Of a stretch of 64,000 nucleotides of DNA, positions 11,668 to 23,165 are shown piece after piece (the stretch's first letter is position 1; the number at the start of each line of letters is the position of its first letter). The translations under genes and the position numbers were made by a program. Below the pieces are notes generated by a model that ran no database searches, had not been told where the DNA came from, and saw only the letters and a list, made by a program, of their open reading frames with translations. The DNA is taken from contig JAUCEF010000012.1 of assembly GCA_033558025.1 (NCBI GenBank), positions 2,790,001-2,854,000 on the forward strand, written 5' to 3'. Source of the stretch: Phytophthora sp. 'mugwort'. Lineage: Eukaryota > Oomycota > Peronosporomycetes > Peronosporales > Peronosporaceae.

Positions 11668-11800
11668 AGCCTTTCAGGATAACCACAGCTAAGACTCAGG
11701 GAGTCATACGTCTTCCTCTGACGCACTATGCTACGCAGCCCCGCTGCACCTGGTAGCACTTGCATTCAATCCCGCATCTGAGTCTTAGGACTATTCCTCG

Positions 11801-12781
11801 GTGAGGGTGGTGCAGACAGCGTTTTCAAATCTGTCCCAGAGCAAGCAAGACGCGCTGAAAAAGCTTATGTCGTTGCTCGGCCCTGAAGGCATAACGCATC
11901 TTGCTTCGCAAGGATCGGACGCGGTGAACGCGCGTCTGGAGGCGTTCTCAAGCTACGAGAATGCTCTGCTGGAGGTGCTCCAGCAGAGGATGTCTGCGTC
12001 TGCACCTACGTCGACGACATCGCAGGATGGGGCCTCCCGGCCTAAACCGCACATAGTGAGCGTCAAGACTTTCGAAGAAAAGGAGGGGGAGAACCCCGTT
12101 TTGTGGATCCGTGAGATCGAAATGGCGATGGGATCGCCCATGCTCCGTGCTGAGCAACAGCGCGTGGCGCTAGTAATCTTGAAGCTCGATTGCCGAGCAC
12201 GAGAATGGACACTCACGTGCGGCACGTCGGTGGACGCGGCCTTTTCGAGCTGGGAAGATCTGAAACTTCAGCTTTCGCAAGTGTTTGCTCCGCCTAATCA
12301 GACGTACCGCGTGAGGTCACACTTTCTGAGCACCCGCCAGGGTAAGAAAGACTTGGTGGACTTCGTCCAGGACTTGCGAACTCTGATCGCCGGCATGGCG
12401 GCCGATCCTCTGCCAGAGGCAGTGACTGTGACAGTCTTTATGGAAGTCTTCCGCACTCACCCTTCCTCTTTTGAAGAGGCCGTGAAAGTGGCTTTGAACG
12501 CCGAGTTCAACTTCAAGTCGTCTCGACTTGGCTGGGGCGTTGCTAACGCTACTCCGTCCGACGGACCGGTTCCTATGGACCTCAGCTACGCTGAAGACGA
12601 GGAAACTGAGCTTCATGCTGCCGAGCAGCGTATGAGTGTTCGTCGGTGCTTATTCTGCCGAAGCACCACCCATTTGAGGGCTACCAGCCCGTCACGCAGG
12701 TCGCGTCAAGCTCCTACTAGCCTTCGCTCTGCGTCGAGCCAACCCATTGGCTCGTCGCGGGGAAACGGCGGCACTCAGTAG
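11801..12781 (+). pseudogene. Gypsy copy 1 gag
   Basis: A 326-residue ORF holds a retrotransposon gag domain: ENPVLWIREIEMAM, EWTLTC, and FLSTRQGKKDLVDFVQDLR. The C-terminal knuckle begins CLFCRSTTHLRA but loses its later ligands because of a frame change, so the nucleocapsid part is broken. Gag would form the particle that packages the RNA. Confidence 0.85.
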
Positions 12782-12890
12782 GCACGGGGCGCCCTGCTAG
12801 GGAAGAACTGAGTTCTGTTGAGCCTTATGGAGGTGGAGGGCAACAGGGCCCAGCCCCGGAGAGAGCCGTACTCTTTAACACGGTACGTGT

Positions 12891-15800
12891 ATGCAAGCCG
12901 GAATTGTCGAGGCGATGGTGAAGGGCTTTGAGAAGCCATGGACCATCTTGATCGATTCCGGAGCGTCGGGCACTACGCTCGAGACTGCACGATGGAAGGA
13001 AGTCAGCAGTACGCTGAGGCGCTTAGAGAGCGCAAGAGTGACATCGTCACCGTTCGCCTGGCGACGGGGACCCGTGTCACGTTGCCCGAGGTTCCTGTGA
13101 ACCTGGGCGTGAAGTTTCTCGACTTCGATAGCGTGGAACGCTGTCTGTTCCTGGACCTGGATTTGAGGTACGACCTCATCCTGGGCATGGCATGATTGGA
13201 ACGTCATGAACCATGAATTGATTGGAGGTCGAAGACCTTGGGCGCAACGCGCTTTACTCCTGGTGGAGCTTTCGTGCTTCATGAACCCACCTCTGCTAGG
13301 AAGCAAAAGCGCTTTTGGCGCGGGCACTGGACCCAGTCGGTCAACGTGCTGGACATCAAAGTATCCGAACTTGTAGACACTGAAGGTGTCGAGGACAAGA
13401 CTCCCGAGCAGAGCTCATGGGCTGTGACTGGAGCGACAGGAAACCCGCTGGGTGACACAGGTGACATATGTGACGACAACGACACTCGTCATGATGACGG
13501 TGTATCGTTAAACGCCAAATGCGTGGCGTGGCCGGCAGTATGCCATCTGGCCGCGGGCCTCAGGATGCAAGTGGAGCGGCAGGCAATCCGCTGGGTGACC
13601 GACGTCATGGTGACATTTGTCACGACGGTGACACTCGTCACGACGTCGAGTTGTCACTACGCGCCATGCGTGATGTGGTCGGCCGTGGGCCGGGCCATCA
13701 AGGCCGAGGGCCCACTGATGGAGGTGACGTGGCACGTAATTCACGGGGTGGAGACTGCGATCATCGCAGCTCTGCGACGGTTGTCAGTCAAGACATACCA
13801 GTCTCGCGTGAAACGCACACGGTGCAAGCACCTTGAACCGCAGCTGATGTGACTGTTAGGACCTCTCCGAGGCAAACAGTCTCAGCGGAGAAAAGGCTAC
13901 GACGCCAAGCGTCAGCCATGAGACACAGAGCGTCTGATGGGTCTAGCATGACGAGTGAAGATACGCCTGGTGATAGCGAGGAGCTATATACACTCGTCAA
14001 CGGAGTGACAGTTGGAGTCGATGGCGACATCAGTCTAGAGACTATGCCCACTGAGGACGCTCTGTTGGAACTGATCGAGATGTCCATGACCGAGTTCGGC
14101 AACGCCTTGAAGGCCGGCGAGTTAGCCGAGTTGGTCATTCTACGACCTGAAGAGGAGTTAACTGTCGTCGCTTTTGGATAAAGCAGTCCTTGAGGACACC
14201 AGAAAAGCGCTGAATGGGCGGGCAGGATCCTCGATCCTCAAGGATCTCTTGGATCCGTACTACCCCATGGTGAAGGAGTATCAAGAGGTGGTCTCGAAAG
14301 AACCTCCCGCGAGGCTACCTCCGTATCGAGTTGTACGTCATGAGATTGACCTGGTTCCTGGAACCATATACCGCGTGACAAGGCAGTGGCCTTTGCGCGA
14401 GAACAGTGTGACGTCATTGACGCATTCTTCCGTGCTAAGTATGAGGCGGGTATGGTGCGCGAGAGCAAGTCTCCGCACTCACGCCTACGTTCTGTAACAG
14501 AAAGCCGAATGGCAAGTGGCGAATCGTTCATGCTTTTAATAAGCTCAATGCGGCCACCATTCCGGCACAGACCCCTATTCGTAGAAAGGACGTTCTCCAG
14601 AACAACATGGTGGGGTGTACGGTGTACAGTGCCCTCGACCTGGTCGATGAATACTATTAATTGTTCATGCGAGCAAGCGATATTCCGCTTACAGCGGTCA
14701 GCACTCCGAGCGGTATTCTCTGGTAGTGGCTAGTAATGCCCCAAGGGCTGTCGAACGCGCCTGCGACGTTCAATCGTCTTGTGCGTTCAGGCCCCACAGG
14801 GCGTACGCTCAGACATACTTCGACGATATATTCGTCCACTGTCGTGCGGAGCACGGAAAGACTGATGTGAAGAACCACATTGAGCACCTGCGAGCAGTGC
14901 TCGAGTGCATGCGCACACACACAAGTTGTATGCCAACAATGACAAGTGTGTCTTCGGCGCTGAAGAGATCCCCTTTTGGGATGCTTCATTGGGAAGCGAG
15001 GCCTTCGAGCGGATTCAGCTAAGGTCAAGGACATTGAAGACTGGCCGGTTCCAAAGAACCAGAAAGACTTACGGAAGTGGCTTGGCCTGGCCAATTACTT
15101 GCATAAGTACAGCAAGAACTATGCTGAGGTGGCAAGGCCACTGTCCAATCTCCTTAAGCATGATGTGGACTGGTGTTGGGACACCGGACATTAAGCGGCT
15201 TTTGAAACCATTAAGGAGAGTCTCCTTCAGGCGCCGATCCTGGTGTTGCCAGATCCCGATCGTCCTTTCAGTGTCGTCTGTGACGCGTCGGACTTTGCCA
15301 TCGGCAGTGCTTTGTTGCAAGCAGACGCTGGAGGGCGTGAACGCGTGATCGCGTTTAAATTTCGCCAGCTCAAGGCTGCTGAGAAGAACTATCCAGTTCA
15401 TGACAAAGAGCTACTTGCGATGAAGTATGCGCTCACCAAATGCAGGGTTCACCTGCTCGGCTTCAAGCCGTTTATAATCTACACTGATCATGCGTCGCTA
15501 CGCACGGCGACTCCGTCGCCTCATCTCTCTCAGAGAATGGCCCGTTGGCTCTCCTTCTTTGCGGAGTACAACTTCGACGTGAAGTACAAGCCTGGCAGGC
15601 AGAGCGTCTTGGCCGATGCGTTATCACGCAGGACAGACTATGAGATCGCTCACGTCACGACGGTGACTTCGTCTGTGACAGACTTGATCCGCGGTGCGTA
15701 CACGCGTGACGAGTCCTGCGTAGCTCTGCTACATGTTCTAGGAAGCGCGGAGTTTGCTAACTCAGACATTAAGCTGTCAGCGCGGTTGCGCGCGAGGCTA

Positions 15801-16880
15801 TATCGATACACTCTGGATGATGGCCTATTGTACTACGGTACTGGTCCAGAAGACACCCCACGTGGCGTGGTTCCTCACGAAGGATCTCAAGCATCGTATC
15901 CTCTATGAGGCATATGATAAACCCACTTGGCGGTCATCTCGGTCGAGAAAAGACGTACAGCTCGGTGAGCTCCCACTACTGGTGGCCGAAGATTTACAAA
16001 GTGGGTCAGTACGTATGTACGCACGTGTGAGACGTGTCAATGGGTTAAACCCTCGCCAAACTCGGCTGCGCCGTTGGCCTGTACCCACGGGGTGTTGGCA
16101 ATGCATGAGTATGGACTTTGTGTTCGGCCTGCCATGCGATGCGGCGGGCAACACGGGTATCGTGGTCTTTGTCGACCGATTGAGCAAGACGGCTCATTTA
16201 GCGGCGGTGCCGGACTCCATCGATGGAGAAGGAACAGCCACGCTGTTCATAATCGTGTATTTCGACAGCATGGCCTGCCAGAGGCAAATGTCTTGGATTG
16301 AGATCCTCGTTTTACGGGTAAGTTTTGGACGTCGGTCTTTAAGGTGCTCGGCACTCGACTCGACATGTCCACAGCGGACCATCCGCAGACCGATTGTCAG
16401 ACTGAACGCGTGAATCGCCTAGTCGAAGACATGTTTCGGAGCGTCTGTGCAGACAGACCCAAGCAATGGAGCTCGATGCTCCCACTCGTTCAGTTTGCAT
16501 TGAACAATGCGGTGCATGCCTCGACTGGCTTCACCCCATTCTATATGAACGGGTTCACTCACCCTCGCATCCCGTTGACGCTACCACTCCGTGGTTCAGG
16601 ACTTGGTGCGGAGGAATAACTGAAGGGCTCGCTGATGTCAGCCTTGTTGCGGTTCACAACCAAGTTGACGCGTTCTTGTCAACGCGTTTGAATGACTTAA
16701 GACATGTACGCGACGCGATAGCTGAGAGCCAAGACGTCCAGAAGGAACAGGCGGATGCCAGAGGCAGAGGAAATGTGGAAGATTTTAAGGTCGGTGACCA
16801 TCGCCACAACTCGCTGCAAAGCGTTTCGAATCGCCTTGGTGGCACCAACTTGTACTCGTTCCGGGACACTATTAGTGCGA
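12891..16880 (+). pseudogene. Gypsy copy 1 pol, frameshifted
   Basis: The protease active site ILIDSGASG is near 12948. Reverse transcriptase starts around 14250 (YRVVRHEIDLVPG) and has catalytic YFDDIFVH at about 14816-14839. The RNase H block at 15243-15620 is intact in frame (SVVCDASDFAIG, YTDHASL, LADALSRR). Integrase fragments follow: MDFVFGLP, VFVDRLSKTAH, ADHPQTDCQTERVNR. At least six frameshifts or stops are present. The 13240-14180 interval between protease and reverse transcriptase is long and rich in GTGACA-like repeats. Confidence 0.88.
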
Positions 16881-17281
16881 ACCGTGTGAGGGAGGAAGAT
16901 GACAAGGACCAGGTCGAGGCGAGCTTCGCGAAGGCGAAGCGCATCCGCGCGATGAAGACGACCACCGCGCTGATTCACAGATTGGCCGACCTCGAGGGCT
17001 CCAGCAGCAACCTGGGCAGCAGCATCTTTGAGATGATGCTGCTTTTCCGCGAAGAAAATGAGCGTAAGTCGGAGGCCCACCGTGTCGAAGAAGATCAGTG
17101 TCGCTGAGATGAGGCCGCTGCGAGAGAGGCGCATATTCTCGCTGATAAGGCCGAGGCGGAAGAGCGTCGACGCCAGGACAAGCTTGAGATGGATGAGCGC
17201 GTCCGACGCGATAAGGAGGATGCCCGTGCGCGTACGCAAGAGATGATGTTGTTGATTGAGGCGATCTTCAAGAAGGAGTAG
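16881..17281 (+). pseudogene. C-terminal coiled-coil relic of a PIF/Harbinger-associated protein
   Basis: The reading frame EEDDKDQVEASFAKAKRIR continues through a charged helical stretch rich in R, E and D and ends near IEAIFKKE at 17281 after one frame change at about 17105. It converges on the Harbinger transposase to its right, as the SANT-like gene at 32802 does with its transposase. I infer it is the C-terminal half of such a DNA-binding partner, whose N-terminal SANT region was lost at the Gypsy junction. The functional label is inference. Confidence 0.55.
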
Positions 17282-17518
17282 CCTCCAGTTGTCGAGGACG
17301 TGCTTCCGACAATCCATTCATGAAGTCGATTAGGTTGGGCAGATCGGAATTAACTTCCCTCATGAAGCACGACATCTACAATAAATCATCGGTCGTCTTA
17401 AAAGAGGTAAGACAAAACACTTACAAGGATGATCACAAAAATAGATAAAAAAAAAAACATGGCAGACAAGATAGATAGACTCGGTCTCAAGGATTATCAC
17501 ACTTGTTGTTCTTAGCAA

Positions 17519-18855
17519 CTACATCGCTAACGGCAGTTCCAGGTCTACACTAAACGTAGTGCGGATCTGAGAGATCCCGACTGTACGAACGCGATAGTTC
17601 GTCATCCGAAAGATGTTGTTGATCAGAAGACCACGAAGCGCAATATCGTAGGGCAGCGGTAGGTTGAGACGGCTATAAACTTTCTGCATACTCCCAATTC
17701 CCCAATCCGCAGCCTGGCGCACCGACGTAATGGCGTTGTGCAAAGTCCTTGCTGGTCTTCGCAGTGACGGCAGGATCCGCTCGTCACCGTCCTTTAGTGG
17801 GGTTAGGATTCGTCCAATCATGGCAGTCGAACACAGAAATGCAGAGTCGGAGACAACGTTCATCCTGGCATCAAAGCAGACCTTTGGGTCTAGCAGCTTC
17901 ATCCGGAATCCTAACGACGTGTTGGAGTCGTTCCAGGACCCGGGGCAGTTGTGTTTGCACCAGATGATGCAACCGTCTGCGGCAAAGCAGATGGTCCCCG
18001 TCAGGAACACGGAGTGCAACCACCCGTTGTACATGGCGTTCTGGAGGTCCGCGTTGGACGGTTCATCACCTACAGTTCATTCACGTATTAGCTACAGGAG
18101 CAAAGTTAACGCAACTCCATTCCAGCTTCCACCCGTAGATTCTTGCCGTCGATGAAGCCAAACGTGTGCTTCAACAGTGGCTCCCGAGCTTCAATAGCTT
18201 GGCCAACCTTACTTGAGCGCGGGCGATGGGAATGAGATCCGGGCAGGAGCGTACCCTTGCAGCGCTTGTGGCACGGCCTCCTCAGCCTTTCGGAGCGTCC
18301 TCGACAGAGTGTCGGGCGGCACGCTGAACAGCATGAATAGCGTGCTGTTCTCATAGACCCTACGTAGAAACAGAGTAGAAGTCCAAGAACTTGATGAAGG
18401 TAGCGGAGTTTGGGCGGACATCCTCTCGAATATGCAGGGCGAATCGAGTAGAAGCTGGTGAATCTTCCAAGTAGCTGGTGAAAAGCGGCCTTGAAACAGA
18501 CACAGCTTCGTATTAGGGACCCGCCAACAAACACGAATACCATTAACATATACCTCGTTAGACCGGTCGCGTCGCTGCCGAACGTGTACAAGGACATCCA
18601 GGCCGACTCGCTTGGAGGGTCCAAACACTCCACGGTCAAGTAATGGCGGCTCCGCATCGCGATTCTCCACGCCTCGTCCAACAGCAACCGGTGCGCTTCT
18701 ACGCGAGCCTTGTTTAAGTCCGTCTCGTGCTTCATGAAGGCTTCCGTCAAGCAGAGCAGCACGTCCGATTCGTCGTTCTCGTCCATCACAGGAGGGCCGG
18801 AAATTCGACAGTGAGCTTCAGAGAGGAATCTATAAGGAGTTTTGCCACACACAAT
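17519..18855 (-). pseudogene. PIF/Harbinger transposase (DDE_Tnp_4-like), copy 1
   Basis: From the right, an N-terminal segment (MDENDESDVLLCL) leads to VLGLLLCFYVGSM, then frame-shifted VPPDTLSRTLRKAEEA (helix-turn-helix-like) and ARISFPSP. It then returns to the first frame with EAREPLLKHTFGFIDGKNLRV, containing the first catalytic Asp. The downstream frame contains NAMYNGWLHSV, FAADGCIIWCKHNCPGSWND (second Asp) and VVSDSAF, ending at 17519. The DDE nuclease would cut and join the transposon ends. Two frame changes near 18355 and 18220 cancel each other, and a further break lies near 18100. Confidence 0.85.
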
Positions 18856-19074
18856 GTCAAGACAAAAGAGTCATGTTCAGTGGCGAGCCACGGTTATTTC
18901 ATAGCTTTCTGAACACTAGTCGTCGGACACACCAAGCCGATTTAAGTCAATTGTGGTGGACACTTCGGCTGGTATGTCAGCATATACCTAATTATGCCTG
19001 GCTTATCTGCTGCATTATACGGCAGATCGTTATGCTATTTTGGTAGGCGTCCAGTGATGCCACAATAATTGCTT

Positions 19075-19232
19075 TGCGAGCTCGCCCATGTGGAGCAGCA
19101 CTCTAAAGTCGCCAGCCTATTTATCCGCAGCATAACTAATTGTAACAACGTACAACATGCACCATTTGATCACCGAAACGCATACGGTGCCGCTAGCCAA
19201 AAAAAGGTAGCATTGCAATTAGGTACTATATG
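19075..19232 (+). pseudogene. Duplicated 3' end and flank of the Nudix gene
   Basis: The segment from about 19075 to 19232 repeats 5920-6055: the last codons gcactctaa, then attgtaacaacgtacaacatgcacca, gatcaccgaaac, catacggtgc and caattaggtact, with scattered differences. Only a trace of the coding part remains. It records a local duplication that later lost the gene body. Confidence 0.75.
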
Positions 19233-19387
19233 TGACGAGCGGCCCATTTCTGATCGAAGGTTGTGGCCGGCTCGATGAGACGTTGAACCCAACGCTGGAA
19301 GACGTGTCCAGTCCAACATCGCTGTTGCCACCGCAGCAACATACTGTAGACGTTTGTGTGCATGTTGGCCCCCGTTCCACTCACGCC

Positions 19388-19428
19388 AAAGTTGACCTCA
19401 TTAAGCAGTGCTTAATGAGGTCAACTTT
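19388..19428. repeat. 41-nt perfect palindrome
   Basis: Two 20-nt arms, aaagttgacctcattaagca and its exact complement, are separated by a single G. This is far longer than chance and resembles two transposon tips joined head to head. Confidence 0.9.
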
Positions 19429-21059
19429 GCTTTATAAGCACAAGTTGCTGTCGTTACCCGCATCGTCACGACACTATCGTTAGCGCTGTCGTGCTCTCAT
19501 TCCGCGGTGATCGCTTCTACCTCGAGAAGACCAAAGAAGCCGTCGGCACGTTCACGCACCCACCTGGTGTCACGCATCAACGATCGACTCGCCCTGCTGT
19601 CGGCCGCTTTCGTGGCGCTCGACCGTTCTGTAAACCAATGGGTTGTCAATGCCTGTCATGCGGTTGCTTCGCTGCGTAATTGTCCAGCGGGTGCCGAAAC
19701 CCTGACGTTTTGGCACGTGAGCGCGTGCCATCTGCTTCGATGCGAAAGAAATCACAGCAAGTTCCAGGTTGTGCGACGCGGTAAGTGGTGCTTCGCGTAT
19801 TACTCACGAGCAACTTGCCGGGAGCAAGCGAAGCCGAGCAAGCTGACTTCTGAAACGCTGGCAGCACGAAACCAGAGGTCAGAGTCTCAATGTGACAAAA
19901 TGTGCTAGCAAGGGGATTTGACGCCCGCAAACATAGACCTCGTCACCGGATCTCGCTGGTCTGTTGCGGCGTATGCCTGTGCTAGTCACCAGCATCCAGT
20001 CACCAGCATCCTCCTGCGTGATCCTCCGTACGTGGGGGAACGGCGTGCTTCCACCATGCATGCAGTCCGGCTTGACCAATTGCACTCATTCTGTTTACAG
20101 GTTAACCTGCCTTATATAATATAGTTCATGGACAAATTCCAATCAAGTATAGCGTGCTCAGTATGCTGCATGCCGTACAATTTTATGTGTACTGCTGTAG
20201 TAGAAGTAAAGCGACATAAAGAAAAGTTCAATACTGTAGGTAAAAACAAATGATAATGCTGCACGAGACTTAAATTGGATGGGCTGGTGACTCGTTCACT
20301 TTATCAGCATTAAAGGCATAAGCCTTAGCTTTTGATCGCAAAGATGTCATATGAAAATCAAGATTCAAGTTAAGTACTAGGATTTCTGTGGCTCACTATG
20401 AAAAGTAAGGACCAGGACGACTGTATCAGGTATGACAGGATAAAACAAAAGTCAAACTTATTTTACACTTTAAGCCGGCTACGAGCAAAGTTAGCTTAGT
20501 AAACGGGGACTGTCACGACGCCTCAACCATGCGGTCGTAGCAAACGGAAGGTTGCGGCGGGCCGACCCAACGACGCCTGCCGGACCGGCACGAGGTAACC
20601 AGGCTGCAGCCCGGTGTCGAGTTGCAGAGCCCGCCAGCGTAACGCCAGCCCAAGAAGCGTCCTGAGGGTGATTTTTGAGCGCATTGTGGCGACACGGCAA
20701 CGCGACGAAGTAGACATCGCTGCCGCACGGGTGAATCAGAGCATGCTAACGGCGGCAAGCGGAGCTCGTGGCGCCGGCGTCACACTCTCGGGCGCTGATT
20801 TGGATTGAAGTTTTCCATCGTTTTGCCGTCAAGCAGGCCGATTGTACCGTAGGTCAAAAGCGTTTCTGTCTGACTTGTTGCCTAGCCCGCTATCCAGTTG
20901 CCTGATCTTTGCACGCGACGCGGCAGAGAGTCAGGCCAGTCAGTCGGACCAAAAGCGAGAAACTGAGGCAGCCAACAACAGCGCTCACCAATATCTTTCG
21001 GCGGCGGCATCGGCGTCTAGATAATAAGGGCTTCAATGCATGGCACACAGACCCAGAGG
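19429..21059. other. Intergenic, no gene of known family
   Basis: A 133-codon open frame at 19507-19908 has no recognised domain and no sign of coding selection, so I do not call it. The stretch 20510-20800 is GC-rich with many stops in all frames. 20100-20480 is AT-rich and featureless. Confidence 0.4.
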
Positions 21060-21215
21060 ATGACAAAGGCTTCGCTTTTTCTCCTTGCTGTTTTCTTCAT
21101 GTTAGTACCCAAAATTCACGATGGCAAACGCTATGGGATCCCTGGGGACTCCTCGCCGGTGACGCACGTCCCACGACGACTGCAGCGAAGAGGGCGATGT
21201 ATGAACCGAATGTAG
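21060..21215 (+). CDS. Possible small secreted peptide, 51 residues
   Basis: A short frame begins MTKASLFLLAVFFMLVPKIH, a good signal-peptide shape (short basic start, hydrophobic core), and ends CMNRM. The mature part has PRRLQRRGRC, which resembles but does not match the RxLR host-targeting motif (Q in place of R). The frame is too short for length to be evidence, and no homolog is recognised. It may be chance. Confidence 0.2.
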   Translation: MTKASLFLLAVFFMLVPKIHDGKRYGIPGDSSPVTHVPRRLQRRGRCMNRM

Positions 21216-21967
21216 TCCCTCGCAGACGAGGAAGGAGGGAACGTGTGGCCTTGCAGAAACACGACGTGGAAAGCGTAGGTGGCCGACCGCTCCTGGCATC
21301 GCCGACTGCAGGTACTTAGTATTATACCAGTATAATAGGCATGCATGACCTTGCTGGCAGATAGACAAGAGCGTTGAACGGCGCCATGACGAGTCGACAC
21401 CTTTCGTGTCAACCTAGAAACGGCTGGCAAACGCTCGCTTCTGCCCCCTCCACCACGACAATACGCTGGCAGCACCCACCGACGCTCGCGCCGGCCAAAT
21501 GCCTCAGACGATCGTCGGCGTCGCCGGCCCCGCACTGCGACAACAGCGGTGGATTTCTTAGCTCGAGACGCCCAGCCGGCCTGCCAGCATGCGGCTTGGG
21601 TGGCCTGGCTGGCAAGACGCGACGCGACAGCCCCATACAAAACCATAGTGTACTGCGCGCAAAAATAGAACTCTTTGAGCGGGATAGGGGTCGGAACTTG
21701 CCCGTCTCGTCTGGTCGTCGGAGCGTCGTGTCGTCGTCGAGCGTTGTGCCCTGTCATTGCTGGTCGCTCGCAGCTCGCTCGCTCTCCCCCGCTGTTCATT
21801 TATCGAAAAGAACTCGTGGCAACACAACTGTTCTCCTTCCTCTCAATAATCCCCCACAGCACTACCGTACAGCACCAACACAGACAGCGGTATTACCCCA
21901 GATTTCCAACAGGGAAAGGGTCGATCGAATCACCAGGAAAAAAACTTTTTTTTTGACCCGCTAAAAA

Positions 21968-22372
21968 ATGAGGCAACGTACCAAGAGCGTTGTGAACGTG
22001 CGCGAGTACTTCCGCACGGACGGCAGCGGTGCACCTGAGCAGGAAGACGACGACGACAATGACGATTGGATGGCCATCGCCATGCAGGGCGCGCCCTGCA
22101 AAGCGAACGCGGCCTATGACGTACTCAAGCCCAAGAAGGCACGCGCGCGCACGTCGACATGCGACTCGCTGGCCGAGACCGACGACGACACGGACGACGA
22201 GGAGGACGACGGTATCCTTCGCATCCGCGCATGCAGCCACGACCGTCGCATCAGTTTCGACGACGATGTCAACGTGGTGGAGATTCCCGCGCGTTCGAGT
22301 TTTGATGCCGACTACAAGCGTCGCGTCTGGTACTCGCGCGACGAGCTGCGCCGCAGTCAGGAGTGCTTCTAG
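21968..22372 (+). CDS. Uncharacterised acidic protein with RVxF-like motif
   Basis: A 134-residue intronless ORF starts MRQRTKSVVNVREYF. Residues 24-34 and 70-82 are strongly acidic. Residues 93-97 read RRISF, which fits the PP1-docking pattern [RK]-x-[VI]-x-F, and the next part, VNVVEIPARSSFD then YKRRVWYSRDEL, looks conserved in type. I do not recognise the family. A role as a protein phosphatase 1 regulator is inference from the motif alone. Codon use is GC-rich at third positions as in neighbouring genes, which supports real coding. No signal peptide or membrane segment is present. Confidence 0.7.
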   Translation: MRQRTKSVVNVREYFRTDGSGAPEQEDDDDNDDWMAIAMQGAPCKANAAYDVLKPKKARARTSTCDSLAETDDDTDDEEDDGILRIRACSHDRRISFDDDVNVVEIPARSSFDADYKRRVWYSRDELRRSQECF

Positions 22373-23165
22373 GCGCCTGCTGCTGTCGAGTCAACGAAAG
22401 GAAACGACGCAACCCCCCGCGACTTGGAGGAGAAGATTTGTTTGAATTCACACGTCTCTCTCTCTCTTGGGTATTATACGCGGCCAGACCCAAAGGTGTC
22501 GTCTGGTCACGCCAAGAAGAAGAGAAACAGAGGGCGACTGCTTCTACTGGTGACTGTCAGCTTGGCTGGCATCTTTCGAGAGAGCGGGCGAGGGCTTCCG
22601 ATTCAGGTGCTGCGTCTCCCCAGTTCCCCCCGAGGATGTGTCGATGTGAGGCGGTCGGCCCGGAAGTCAGTCGCGCGCCAGTTGGTTGTTTATTTATCGA
22701 GTCGAGCGTAGGCACACACATTTTTCATTCATAGGTCGATGGGTAGTGCATTTTTGGTCGGGTGATCCGAAGTGATAGGGTCCCTTCATGCGAAATACAC
22801 TCCTAAACGACTAGCAAACCACCCTGTAACGTACATATGCAACCATTATTTATCACCTAAACGTTTGTTGCCATTATTGTGCTGTTTTTCCAACCGTCGA
22901 GGCCATTTTCGTCAAAGGTTGGCAGCCGCCACCACCTCAAATGCAACAACCCAAGCCAATTTTTCTGGCCAGTACCGACGTTGTGACGAAATGTTGCATG
23001 TAAAGAGAAAGCGGTGCTGAAACTTTCGGTAAAAAATACTTTTTGTGCTCATTTAACCCAACCAGCTGGCACGGGATCACTTTTGCGTCACTGAACACAC
23101 GTATTTCTTCACTCGTGCTGGCGCCATCCTTCTCAATATCTTCGTCTTGTCGGCTCTTGTACTTG
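22373..23165. other. Intergenic between convergent 3' ends
   Basis: This holds the 3' regions of the acidic-protein gene and of the HECT ligase gene, which converge here. A TCTCTCTCTCTC tract lies at about 22454-22467. No other feature is seen. Confidence 0.5.

Larger units (their letters stand above)
11668..16880 (+). mobile_element. Decayed Ty3/Gypsy LTR retrotransposon, copy 1
   Basis: Domain order gag, protease, reverse transcriptase, RNase H, integrase defines Ty3/Gypsy. Only the last 75-80 bp of the 5' LTR remain (to ctgca at 11748). Two bases later comes TGGTAGCACTTGCA, the same putative primer-binding site and spacing as in Gypsy copy 2 at 51228. No 3' LTR is present: integrase homology stops near 16810-16880, where PIF/Harbinger sequence begins. 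Confidence 0.9.

Noticed and set aside
19507..19908. 133-codon open frame
   Set aside because: No domain, no homology to anything recognised, and overlapping frames of similar length on the other strand.
20491..20808. Several short open frames on both strands in a GC-rich patch
   Set aside because: GC-rich DNA gives open frames by chance; the translations are of low-complexity composition and no motif is seen.
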